DNA of 64,000 bases from DATELY01 sp035276085 (GTDB taxonomy: Bacteria; Pseudomonadota; Gammaproteobacteria; Steroidobacterales; Steroidobacteraceae), in contig DATELY010000024.1 of the NCBI GenBank assembly GCA_035276085.1, positions 1 through 64,000 on the forward strand. The letters are read 5' to 3'. The translations under genes were made by a program, and so were the position numbers. The notes below the pieces were generated by a model that made no database searches, was not told the origin of the DNA, and was given only the letters and a program-made list of their open reading frames with translations. Below, piece after piece: positions 34,793-42,956 of the stretch (position 1 is the first letter of the stretch; every line of letters begins with the position of its first letter).

Positions 34793-35320
34793 ATGCGTGT
34801 TGCGCCGTTGTTCGTCGTGCTCGTCAGCGCCCTGGCCCTGACCGGTTGCCCGAAGCGCAATCAGACTGTGCCCGAGGGTGCCGGCACGACTGGTGATACA
34901 GGTGCAACGACGGCCGGTGCGGGCACCAATGGTGCGGATACCGGCTCCTCGATGCCGGCCGATCAGGCTGCGCTCCAGGAATTGCAGCGTGCGGGCATGA
35001 TCATCTACTTCGACTACGACCGCACGGATATCAAGCCCGAGTTCGGGAGCGTCGTGGCGGCACATGCGAAGTACTTGAACGCGGGTAATGGTCGCAAAGT
35101 GCGCCTGGAAGGCCACGGCGACGAGCGTGGCTCGCGCGAGTACAACATCGGCTTGGGCGAGCGTCGTGCGCAGGCCGTGCGCCGCGCGCTGTTGCTGCAG
35201 GGCGTGACGGAAGACCAGATCACGACCGTGAGCTACGGCGAAGAGCGTCCAGCGGTGCCCGGCAGCGATGAAAGCGCGTATGCCAAGAATCGTCGCGTGG
35301 AACTCGTGTACACGCGGTGA
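34793..35320 (+). CDS. pal: Peptidoglycan-associated lipoprotein Pal
   Basis: The ATG at 34793 has a perfect AAGGAG at 6 bp. 175 residues: a lipoprotein signal with lipobox ALTGC (Cys about 21), a Gly/Thr-rich low-complexity linker (about 30-60), then the OmpA-like domain with YFDYDRTDIKPEF, LEGHGDERGSREYNIGLGERRA and VSYGEERP, which binds meso-DAP peptidoglycan. It anchors the outer membrane to the wall. The strong SD and the 116-bp gap after tolB suggest extra, independent expression, fitting Pal's abundance. Confidence 0.97.
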   Translation: MRVAPLFVVLVSALALTGCPKRNQTVPEGAGTTGDTGATTAGAGTNGADTGSSMPADQAALQELQRAGMIIYFDYDRTDIKPEFGSVVAAHAKYLNAGNGRKVRLEGHGDERGSREYNIGLGERRAQAVRRALLLQGVTEDQITTVSYGEERPAVPGSDESAYAKNRRVELVYTR

Positions 35321-35348
35321 CCTTGTAGCGGTGTCGGCGACCCCTCTC

Positions 35349-36140
35349 ATGAAGCACTTCCACACCATGCCATCGACCCTGCGGCGTTTGCGGTGCGCTG
35401 GGTTGCTCGTTGCGGCGGTCCTTGCGGGTTGCGTGACGACGCCGCCCGAGCAGGATCCCACGGTGCAGAAGCTCAGCGAATTGGAAGGACGCCTGCTGCG
35501 CATCGAGCGCGTTCTGACCAACCAGAGTCTGCTGGAGATGTCGCAGCGGCTCGAGGCAGCGCAGGCAGAGACGCGCACCTTGCGGGGTCAGCTCGAAGAG
35601 CTGCAGCACGCGAGTCAGCGTTCGCAGGATCAGCAGCGCGAGCTGTATTCGGATCTCGATCGGCGCTTGCAGGCAGTCGAAACCGGCGGTGGGGGCGGTG
35701 GCAGCGCCGGGGGCAGTGGGCTGACGAGCAGCAGCGGCGGCTTGCCCGTTCCGGACGGCAACGATCGGGCGAACTATCAGGCCGCATTCGATCTGTTGAA
35801 GGACGGCAAGTACGTCGCAGCCGCAGCGGGGTTCAAGCAGTTCCTGTCCACCTTTCCGCAAAGTCCGTTGGCCGACAATGCGCAGTATTGGTTGGGCGAG
35901 GCCAACTACGTCGGCAAGGATTACCAGGGGGCGTTACGCGCGTTCCGCACGGTGGTGGAGAAGTATCCGGAGTCGCGCAAGATTCCCGATGCGCTGCTGA
36001 AGATCGGTTACTGCAACTACGAGCTGAAGAATTTCAGCGATGCGAAGACGGCCTTGAACCAGGTCGTGCAGCAGTTCCCGGAAACCACGGCGGCCCGCCT
36101 GGCCAGTCAGCGCCTCGCGCGCATGGAAAGCGAAGGCTGA
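35349..36140 (+). CDS. cpoB: Cell-division coordinator CpoB (YbgF), TPR protein
   Basis: 263 residues from the ATG at 35349 (a second ATG at 35367 is possible). The hydrophobic N-terminus ends in VLAGCVTT, a lipobox-like site, unlike the non-lipidated E. coli protein. A coiled-coil segment follows (about 35-105), then a Gly/Ser linker and tandem TPR repeats (YQAAFDLLKDGKYVAAAAGF, DNAQYWLGEANYVGKDY, DALLKIGYCNYELKNF). CpoB couples peptidoglycan synthesis (PBP1B/LpoB) to Tol-driven constriction. Last gene of the tol-pal operon. Confidence 0.93.
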   Translation: MKHFHTMPSTLRRLRCAGLLVAAVLAGCVTTPPEQDPTVQKLSELEGRLLRIERVLTNQSLLEMSQRLEAAQAETRTLRGQLEELQHASQRSQDQQRELYSDLDRRLQAVETGGGGGGSAGGSGLTSSSGGLPVPDGNDRANYQAAFDLLKDGKYVAAAAGFKQFLSTFPQSPLADNAQYWLGEANYVGKDYQGALRAFRTVVEKYPESRKIPDALLKIGYCNYELKNFSDAKTALNQVVQQFPETTAARLASQRLARMESEG

Positions 36141-36168
36141 CCCACAGAGCGTATGGACTGGATGCGCC

Positions 36169-36855
36169 ATGAGCGTTGCAGCCCCGCCCAGTCCGGCGTC
36201 TACGACGCAACGTAGCGGACGTCTCAAGCTCACCGAGATCTTCTTGTCACTGCAAGGCGAAGCGGACAGCGTGGGCTGGCCGACCGTCTTCGTGCGCCTG
36301 ACCGGCTGCCCGCTGCGCTGCCAGTATTGCGATACGCAGTACGCGTTCTATGGCGGCGAGTGGTTTCCAGTCGACGACGTTCTGGCTCGGGTCGCCGAGT
36401 TCAATGTGAAGCATGTGTGCGTCACCGGCGGTGAGCCCTTGGCGCAAAAGAGCGTGCACGAGCTGATGAGCCGCCTATGCGATTTGGGTCAGCACGTGTC
36501 CCTCGAGACGAGCGGTGCATTGGCCATTGATGGCGTGGATGCACGTGTCACTCGCGTGCTCGACATCAAGACGCCGGGAAGCGGCGAAGTCGCCCGCAAT
36601 CGATGGGAAAATTTGCGCGCATTGCGTCCCGAGGAACAGATCAAGTTCGTGCTGTGCGACCGCGTGGACTACGAGTGGGCACGGACGCAGGTGACCGAGC
36701 GCCAACTCGACCGCATTTGCACCGTGCTGTTCAGCCCCAGCTTTGGCCAACTCGCTGCCGCCGACTTGGCGGAATGGATCCTCGCCGATCGCCTGCCGGT
36801 GCGTTTCCAGATGCAATTACACAAAGTGTTGTGGGGCGATACGCCCGGTCGATGA
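36169..36855 (+). CDS. queE: 7-carboxy-7-deazaguanine synthase (radical SAM)
   Basis: 228 residues. The radical SAM cluster is in GCPLRCQYCDTQYAF, a C-x3-C-x2-C arrangement, near residues 47-60. CVTGGEPLAQK is the SAM-binding GGE motif. It contracts the 6-carboxytetrahydropterin ring to 7-carboxy-7-deazaguanine on the way to preQ0 and queuosine. It is followed by queC after 4 bp. The upstream tol genes and these two que genes are commonly adjacent in gammaproteobacteria. Confidence 0.96.
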   Translation: MSVAAPPSPASTTQRSGRLKLTEIFLSLQGEADSVGWPTVFVRLTGCPLRCQYCDTQYAFYGGEWFPVDDVLARVAEFNVKHVCVTGGEPLAQKSVHELMSRLCDLGQHVSLETSGALAIDGVDARVTRVLDIKTPGSGEVARNRWENLRALRPEEQIKFVLCDRVDYEWARTQVTERQLDRICTVLFSPSFGQLAAADLAEWILADRLPVRFQMQLHKVLWGDTPGR

Positions 36856-36859
36856 AGTG

Positions 36860-37555
36860 ATGTCGCAGCCGCATGCCGTCGTTCTCGTTTCCGGAGGTAT
36901 GGACTCCGCCGTTGCACTCGCGATCGCGCGCGGCGACGGCTTCGAATGTCACGCGCTGAGCGTCGACTACGGTCAGCGGCATCGTGCCGAGCTGGATGCA
37001 GCCAGGCGTGTGGCCGAGGCACTGGGCGCTGCCGAGCACCGCGTCTTTCGCATCGATCTCGGCCTGATCGGCGGTTCCGCGTTGACCGACACGAACATCG
37101 CCGTACCGGAGCAGCATCAGGCGGGCATCCCGATCACCTACGTGCCCGCGCGGAACACGGTCATGCTGTCGCTCGCGCTCGGATGGGCCGAGGTCCTGGG
37201 CGCAAGCCGCATCTACATTGGTGTGAATGCGGTCGACTACTCCGGTTATCCGGATTGTCGACCCGAGTTCGTTGCGGCGTTCGAGCGCGTGGCGAATCTG
37301 GCAACCAAGGCGGGCGTGGAGGGGAGCGTCGACTTCCGCATTGCGGCGCCGCTCATCGATTTATCCAAGGCGCAGATCATTCAGCGCGGTCGCGCCCTCG
37401 GCGTCGATTTCGGCATGACGGTGTCCTGCTATCAGGCCGATGACGAGGGACGCGCCTGCGGCCGCTGCGATGCCTGTCGCCTGCGCCACGATGGCTTCGT
37501 GGCGGCGGGTGTGCCCGATCCCACTCGCTACCGAGCGTCGACGGGGTGGGCTTGA
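36860..37555 (+). CDS. queC: 7-cyano-7-deazaguanine (preQ0) synthase
   Basis: 231 residues from the ATG at 36860. The PP-loop ATP pyrophosphatase motif VSGGMDSAVAL is at residues 9-19. The zinc site is near the C-terminus, in CYQADDEGRACGRCDACRLR (four cysteines). It converts 7-carboxy-7-deazaguanine to preQ0 using ATP and ammonia. Co-transcribed with queE; queD and queF are not in the window. Confidence 0.96.
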   Translation: MSQPHAVVLVSGGMDSAVALAIARGDGFECHALSVDYGQRHRAELDAARRVAEALGAAEHRVFRIDLGLIGGSALTDTNIAVPEQHQAGIPITYVPARNTVMLSLALGWAEVLGASRIYIGVNAVDYSGYPDCRPEFVAAFERVANLATKAGVEGSVDFRIAAPLIDLSKAQIIQRGRALGVDFGMTVSCYQADDEGRACGRCDACRLRHDGFVAAGVPDPTRYRASTGWA

Positions 37556-37637
37556 GGCAGTGGCCTAGGTATCATGCGCGCCCCCGCGACCGGGCAGGAC
37601 GCGGGGGGCCGGTGCCGAGTCCTCGGCATTCATCATC

Positions 37638-37713
37638 GGGTCGGTAGCTCAGTCGGTAGAGCACTGGACTTTTAATCCATTGGTCGTGGGTTCGATTCCC
37701 ACCCGACCCACCA
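37638..37713 (+). tRNA. tRNA-Lys (anticodon UUU)
   Basis: A 76-nt cloverleaf with encoded CCA. The acceptor GGGTCGG pairs with CCGACCC, the D-arm is GCTC/GAGC, the anticodon loop is CTTTTAA, the variable loop is TGGTC, and the T-arm is GTGGG/CCCAC with TTCGATT. The top anticodon-stem pair (27-43) is a C-U mismatch, where E. coli has a G-U. A -10-like TATCAT at 37570 and a very GC-rich discriminator upstream suggest a stringently controlled promoter. Confidence 0.98.
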
Positions 37714-37959
37714 TTCTTTAGCCTCCAGCGGGCGTTGGACCGGCTCGCGATCCGCCACTCTGTGGGGCCTCTTGTGGCAGTCGTGTGCCGGCTTGCGTCT
37801 CGAAGCGCGCTCCGGTCACACCACCTTTACGCGTGGGCGTAGATTGTTCGACTACCTGAACATGAAAAGGGCTTGTGCTCACAATCAGGCACCACTAACG
37901 TCCATCGAGCTAGTTTCAAGCTGGGTACGGTGTTACCTTACATTTGATTCACGATGACG

Positions 37960-37992
37960 TTCACGTTGGGCCGTAAGCCCTTGATACGTGAA
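37960..37992 (+). promoter_or_regulatory. Inverted repeat overlapping the ribosome-binding site of the FHA-ATPase gene
   Basis: TTCACGT (37960-37966) pairs perfectly with ACGTGAA (37986-37992), with an inner GGGC/GCCC stem. The 3' arm shares its last two bases with the SD AAAGGA (37991-37996), 4 bp before the ATG. It could be an operator or an RNA stem limiting translation. Confidence 0.45.
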
Positions 37993-38000
37993 AGGACACG

Positions 38001-39311
38001 ATGAACTCTTCCCCCGACACACAGGAACCGCCACGCGCTGCGGTGCCGCATCTCGAGCGGCCGCCGTTCGCCGCGACGAACGACGAGGCGTTCTTTTTCC
38101 CCAGTGATCAGCACCTGCGGGCATTCGATTTTCTGGGTCATGCGCTCTGGACCACATCGCGCGTGGCCGTCGTCATCGCCGAGAGCGGTTGCGGCAAGAG
38201 TCTTTTGATCAACAGGCTGATGCGGCATCTGGATGACCGCTACATCGTGGCAGCAGTGCACGAAGAGCGCATGAAGCCGAATGAATTCCTCCGGCAAGTT
38301 CTGCTCCAGTACGGCATCGAATTGGACGAGGGCGATCGCACCGACCGTCGGCGTCTGCTCGAACGCTATATTCATCACCAGGCGGGGTTGGGGCGAACCT
38401 GCGTGCTCGTGGTGGAGAACGCGCAAAGCATGCATCCCCTCGTGCTCGAGGAGCTGCGCTGCCTCGCCGCGTTGGAAGTGTCCGGTGAGCGTGCGTTGAA
38501 GCTGCTGCTGTTGGGGCAACCGGCGCTCAATCACGTCCTGGATTCCCGCCGGATGACCGAAGTACTCGGACCGAACGTGCCGCGCTATGTGCTTGGCGCC
38601 TTCAGCGAGGATCAGACTGCCGCCTACATCGCGCATCGGTTGCGCGCAGCGGGCGCGTCCAACCCCGATGCGTTGGTGTCGTCGTCCCTGACCCGGCAAA
38701 TTCACGTTCGTAGTCGCGGCGTTCCCGCTCAGATCAACCGCATCGGCGAGCAAGCGTTCGCGGAGGCGGGGGCTGCAGGAGCCGAGACGATCGACGAGAT
38801 GGTGCTGTCGAAGGCCTTCGAGGCGCTTGGAATGCCCGCAGCGCAGCCTGTCGTGCAACCCCCGCCGCCAGGCGGCGTGACCGGTTCGCAGCCCGGTCCC
38901 GCGAAGTTGGTGCTGGCACTGCAGGGCAGCGACGAGCGCGAAATCGTGCTGCATGGAAGTCGCGTTCTGATCGGGCGCAGCGAGCACGCGGATGTACGGG
39001 TCGATAGCACGTTCGTCAGCCGTTATCACGCGTTGATCATTCGCGATGGTCATTTGGATCTACTGCTGGACCTCGGCAGCACGAATGGCCTGCTCGTCGG
39101 CTCGCGTCGCGTGATGCGGCATGTGCTCCAGCACCGCGATCTGATCCAGATCGGCCCTGCGAAGCTCACCTATATCAATGTGGCCGCGAAAGAGCAGCCC
39201 GTGGATCACGGCGAGACGGTCTGCCTCGCACGCCCCGGTTTTCCCGTGGCGCACATGGAGAGTGCCGGCGGCACGCTACTCGCGTTCGGCCGCCCCGAAG
39301 CCACGGGCTAG
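38001..39311 (+). CDS. ExeA/GspA-like AAA ATPase fused to a C-terminal FHA domain
   Basis: 436 residues, SD AAAGGA at 4 bp. Residues about 25-270 are an ExeA-type AAA domain, and residues about 295-390 an FHA domain with GRSEHADV, VSRYHALI and LGSTNGLLV, the residues that read phosphothreonine. Walker A is AESGCGKS, without the usual first glycine. Where ExeA proteins normally have a hhhhDEAQ Walker B, this has VLVVENAQ, so ATP hydrolysis may be weak or lost. ExeA proteins help secretin assembly; there is no peptidoglycan-binding domain or type II secretion gene nearby. Likely a phospho-dependent scaffold or motor; partners unknown. No transmembrane segment. Confidence 0.8.
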   Translation: MNSSPDTQEPPRAAVPHLERPPFAATNDEAFFFPSDQHLRAFDFLGHALWTTSRVAVVIAESGCGKSLLINRLMRHLDDRYIVAAVHEERMKPNEFLRQVLLQYGIELDEGDRTDRRRLLERYIHHQAGLGRTCVLVVENAQSMHPLVLEELRCLAALEVSGERALKLLLLGQPALNHVLDSRRMTEVLGPNVPRYVLGAFSEDQTAAYIAHRLRAAGASNPDALVSSSLTRQIHVRSRGVPAQINRIGEQAFAEAGAAGAETIDEMVLSKAFEALGMPAAQPVVQPPPPGGVTGSQPGPAKLVLALQGSDEREIVLHGSRVLIGRSEHADVRVDSTFVSRYHALIIRDGHLDLLLDLGSTNGLLVGSRRVMRHVLQHRDLIQIGPAKLTYINVAAKEQPVDHGETVCLARPGFPVAHMESAGGTLLAFGRPEATG

Positions 39312-39359
39312 CCGCATCACGGCCTCTTTCGACTCGCTCACGACTCCCGTTTTGCCGGC

Positions 39360-39389
39360 TTGCTGGGGCGGGTATGCCTTAAGTACAGT
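39360..39389 (+). promoter_or_regulatory. Candidate sigma-70 promoter for thrABC
   Basis: TTGCTG (39360-39365) and TACAGT (39384-39389) are separated by 18 bp, about 125 bp before the thrA start. No threonine/isoleucine-rich leader peptide or attenuator hairpin like that of E. coli thrL was found in the interval. Confidence 0.4.
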
Positions 39390-39513
39390 GCGCCCCCTTG
39401 GCGGCGCGCTCCTAAGTTCGATGTCACGCTCCTGTACCCAACAGGGAATGGTGCAGGCCCGGCGTGTGCGCGCTGCTCGCAACTTCAGCCGACACATGAA
39501 GAGATAGCAGTAC

Positions 39514-41991
39514 GTGCAACGCTGGCGGGTACATAAATTCGGTGGTTCCAGTGTGGCGGATGCGCTCTGTATGGAGCGTGTGGCGAACATCCTGGAGGCG
39601 GATCCCCATCCTCGGCTCGGCGTCGTGTTGTCCGCCTGCAAAGGCATTACCGATGCATTGCTGAATCTCGTCATCGCTGCCGAACGGCAGGATGAAACGC
39701 TCGCCCAGAAGATCGAAGAAATCCGTGCCCGTCACGACACGATCGCGACCACGCTCCTGAGCAAGGAGCTGCGCGATGAGTTCATGGCCGAGCTCGAAGC
39801 CGACCTCCAGAACATCGCGGGCATCCTCCAGGCCATTCGCCTCATCCGCTCGGCGGCACAGAACGTTCGCGATCTGGTGTCCGGGTACGGCGAGATCTGG
39901 TCCACACGGTTGTTCTCACGTTATCTGCGTCAGCGCGGTCGTCGAGCAGGGTCGGTGCAGTGGGTCGATGCGCGTGACATCGTGGTCGTCGATTGGGGTT
40001 CGCTCGGGCCGAGCGTACGGTGGGAGCAGTCGCACGAAAACGCCGCGCAAGCGAAGCATCAGGAAGGACCGGCGACCCTGATCATCACCGGGTTCATCGC
40101 CCGTGATGCGCAAGGTCTGCAGACCACGCTCGGCCGCAACGGCAGCGACTTCTCCGCCTCCATCTTCGGTGCGCTGCTCGATGCCGCAGAGATTCACATC
40201 TGGACCGACGTGGATGGCGTGCTCAGTGCCGATCCGCGCCTCGTGCCGGATGCCACCGTGATCGATTCGCTCTCGTACAACGAAGCCATGGAGCTCGCGT
40301 ATTTCGGCGCCAAGGTGATCCATCCGCAAACGATGGCGCCAGCCGTGCTGAAGAGCATCCCGATCTGGATCCGCAACACATTTGCGCCCGAGAAACCGGG
40401 CACGCTCATTTGCGCGCGCTCCGATTCGAAGTTGCTCGTGAAGGGCATCACCAGCATCGATCGCGTGGCGCTCGTGAATCTCGAAGGCGCCGGTATGATC
40501 GGCGTGCCCGGCACGGCGCAGCGTCTGTTCGGCGCACTACGCGATCATGGCATCTCCGTCATCCTGATCTCGCAAGGCAGCTCCGAGCATTCGATCTGCT
40601 TCGCGATTCCGGAGGGCGAAGCGCAACGCGGCGAGCACGTCGTGCGGCAGGCATTTGAAAGCGAGCTGCGGCAGGGACAGATCCAGAGTGTGGAGGTAAC
40701 GCCCGGCTGCAGCATCCTTGCGGTCGTGGGCGACGGTATGGCGGGTGCTCACGGTGTCGCCGCGAAGGTTTTCAGCTCGCTCGGCACGGCCGCGGTGAAC
40801 GTGCGTGCCATCGCTCAGGGCGCATCCGAGCGCAACATCTCTGTCGTCATCGACGGCAAACAGGCGTCGCGTGCGCTGCGCTCCGTGCACTCGAGCTTCT
40901 ACTTGTCGCCGCACACGATTTCGATCGGGCTCATCGGCCCGGGTGTGGTCGGCGGGGTCTTGCTCGATCAGCTCGCAACCCAGATCGATCGCCTCTCGCG
41001 CGAGCTCAAGCTCGACCTGCGTGTGCGCGGTCTCATGAGCTCCAGGACCATGTTGCTCGCCGACCAGGAAATCAACCTGAAGCATTGGCGCCCGGCATTC
41101 GAGGGCAGCAAGGTCGCGGCCGATGCAACGCGTTTCGCCGAGCACGTGCACGCCGATCATCTGCCCCACGCAATCATCATCGACTGCTCGGCGAGCGCGG
41201 CAGTCGCAGCACTCTATCCGCAGTGGCTGGCCGCCGGCATTCACGTCGTGACGCCGAACAAGAAGGCCAACAGCGGCGACTACGGCTTCTTCGAACAGAT
41301 CCGCGAAGCCAAACGCCAGGGCGGTGCTCATTACCTGTACGAAGCCACCGTCGGTGCGGGCCTGCCCGTCGTGCAGACCCTGCGTGACCTGCGTGAGACC
41401 GGCGATGAGATCGTGCGTATCGAAGGCATTCTCTCCGGCACGCTGTCCTATCTGTTCAACGTGTGGGACGGCTCGACGCCGTTCTCGACCGTGGTACGCG
41501 ATGCGAAAGCGAAGGGCTATACGGAGCCCGACCCGCGCGACGATCTGTCGGGAGTCGACTTCGCGCGCAAGCTGATCATTCTCGGTCGCGAGATGGGTTT
41601 GCAGCTCGAGCTGAAAGACGTACAGCTCGAAGGACTCGTACCGCAGGCACTGACTTCCTGTAGCGTGCAGGAATTCCTCGATCGGCTGCCGCAGTTCGAC
41701 GGCGAAATGCGTGACCGCCTGGACCGCGCACGACAGCGCAATCATGTGCTGCGCTACGTGGGAGCACTCGATGCGGCTACGCGCAAGGCATCGGTCGGGC
41801 TCGTCGAGCTGGAGCGCTCGCATACGTTCGCGAACATCAATCTCACCGACAACGTCGTGCGGTTCATGACCAGCCGCTACAACCAGAATCCCTTGGTCGT
41901 ACAAGGGCCAGGTGCCGGACCGGAAGTGACCGCGGGCGGCGTGTTCGCCGACCTGCTGCGCATCTGTGCTTATCTGGGCGCGCAACTCTAA
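39514..41991 (+). CDS. thrA: Bifunctional aspartokinase / homoserine dehydrogenase
   Basis: GTG start at 39514; 825 residues. The kinase domain (about 1-300) starts HKFGGSSVAD and has TLGRNGSDFSASIFG and WTDVDGV. Two ACT regulatory segments follow (about 310-460; LVNLEGAGMIGVPG, ISQGSSEHSICFAI). The NAD(P)-dependent homoserine dehydrogenase starts at about 468 with IGLIGPGVVGGVLL and includes TPNKKANSGDY and YEATVGAGLPVV. It catalyses the first and third steps from aspartate to threonine and methionine; the ACT domains normally mediate threonine feedback. First gene of thrABC, 27 bp before thrB. Confidence 0.96.
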   Translation: MQRWRVHKFGGSSVADALCMERVANILEADPHPRLGVVLSACKGITDALLNLVIAAERQDETLAQKIEEIRARHDTIATTLLSKELRDEFMAELEADLQNIAGILQAIRLIRSAAQNVRDLVSGYGEIWSTRLFSRYLRQRGRRAGSVQWVDARDIVVVDWGSLGPSVRWEQSHENAAQAKHQEGPATLIITGFIARDAQGLQTTLGRNGSDFSASIFGALLDAAEIHIWTDVDGVLSADPRLVPDATVIDSLSYNEAMELAYFGAKVIHPQTMAPAVLKSIPIWIRNTFAPEKPGTLICARSDSKLLVKGITSIDRVALVNLEGAGMIGVPGTAQRLFGALRDHGISVILISQGSSEHSICFAIPEGEAQRGEHVVRQAFESELRQGQIQSVEVTPGCSILAVVGDGMAGAHGVAAKVFSSLGTAAVNVRAIAQGASERNISVVIDGKQASRALRSVHSSFYLSPHTISIGLIGPGVVGGVLLDQLATQIDRLSRELKLDLRVRGLMSSRTMLLADQEINLKHWRPAFEGSKVAADATRFAEHVHADHLPHAIIIDCSASAAVAALYPQWLAAGIHVVTPNKKANSGDYGFFEQIREAKRQGGAHYLYEATVGAGLPVVQTLRDLRETGDEIVRIEGILSGTLSYLFNVWDGSTPFSTVVRDAKAKGYTEPDPRDDLSGVDFARKLIILGREMGLQLELKDVQLEGLVPQALTSCSVQEFLDRLPQFDGEMRDRLDRARQRNHVLRYVGALDAATRKASVGLVELERSHTFANINLTDNVVRFMTSRYNQNPLVVQGPGAGPEVTAGGVFADLLRICAYLGAQL

Positions 41992-42018
41992 CCACCGAAT
42001 CAAGCGATCAGGCCGACC

Positions 42019-42945
42019 ATGCGCGACTCAGCTCTTGCCTTTGCTCCCGCCAGTGTCGGCAACGTCGCCGTCGGCTTCGACGTGCTGGGACATAGCTTTC
42101 AAGCCATCGGCGATCGCGTGCTGGCGCGGCGTACGAATACGCCGGGCGTGACCATCGCCGCGATCAAGGGCGTCGTCGCCGACCTGCCCCTCGAGCCAGA
42201 GCGCAACACCGCCGGCAAGGCCGTGCTCAGCATGGTGCAGGAGCTCCAGCTGCCGTTCGGTATCGAGCTCACGATCGAGAAGGGCATCCCGCTCGGATCC
42301 GGTCTGGGTGGTTCTGCGGCATCGGCCGTGGCCGCGGTGGTGGCGGCGGGCGGATTGCTCGAGCGGTCGCTGACGAAGCTCGAGCTGCTGAAGTTCGCCA
42401 TGCACGGCGAAGCGGTGGCGAGCGGCTCCGTGCACGTCGACAACATCGCGCCTTCGCTATTCGGCGGTCTCGTGCTCACTGTCGGCATCGACAATCCTCA
42501 CGTGAAACAGATCCCCGTGCCGCCCAGCGTGCGCTGCGTACTGGTTCATCCGCACATGATGCTGTCGACGCGTGAAGCACGACAGATCCTGAAGCGGACC
42601 GTCGAGCTGTCAGACGTCATCTGGCAGCAGGCAAATCTCGCAGGGTTTCTCACCGGATGCTTCACCGGCGATGTGAACCTGATCCGCGAGTCGCTCGAAG
42701 ACGTGATCATCGAGCCGCAACGGCAGGTGTTGATCCCGGGCTTCAAGGCAGTGAAGGAGGGCGCCAAGGCTGCAGGCGCACTCGGCTGTTCCATTTCCGG
42801 CGCCGGTCCGACGATTTTTGCGTGGTGCGAAGAGCAGCACGCAAATGCTGTGCGTGACGCCATGGTGGCCGGCTTCAAGGCGCATGACCTCGAGAGCGAT
42901 GCATGGATCTCAACGCTCGATCCGGCTGGCGCTCGCTTGATATAG
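42019..42945 (+). CDS. thrB: Homoserine kinase (GHMP family)
   Basis: 308 residues. The GHMP signature PLGSGLGGSAASAVAAV is near residues 94-110, with the N-terminal APASVGNVAVGFDVLG and the C-terminal CSISGAGPTIFAW. It phosphorylates homoserine to O-phosphohomoserine for ThrC. SD is weak, consistent with coupling within thrABC; it ends 11 bp before the thrC ATG. Confidence 0.96.
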   Translation: MRDSALAFAPASVGNVAVGFDVLGHSFQAIGDRVLARRTNTPGVTIAAIKGVVADLPLEPERNTAGKAVLSMVQELQLPFGIELTIEKGIPLGSGLGGSAASAVAAVVAAGGLLERSLTKLELLKFAMHGEAVASGSVHVDNIAPSLFGGLVLTVGIDNPHVKQIPVPPSVRCVLVHPHMMLSTREARQILKRTVELSDVIWQQANLAGFLTGCFTGDVNLIRESLEDVIIEPQRQVLIPGFKAVKEGAKAAGALGCSISGAGPTIFAWCEEQHANAVRDAMVAGFKAHDLESDAWISTLDPAGARLI

Positions 42946-42956
42946 GCACTCATCTC

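Noticed and set aside
37772..37957. 61-codon open frame after tRNA-Lys
   Set aside because: No SD, no recognisable features, and it lies in the probable promoter region of the ExeA-FHA gene.
39312..39513. Threonine-operon attenuator (thrL-like leader peptide)
   Set aside because: No Thr/Ile-rich short frame and no terminator hairpin with a U-tract were found; only a plausible promoter.
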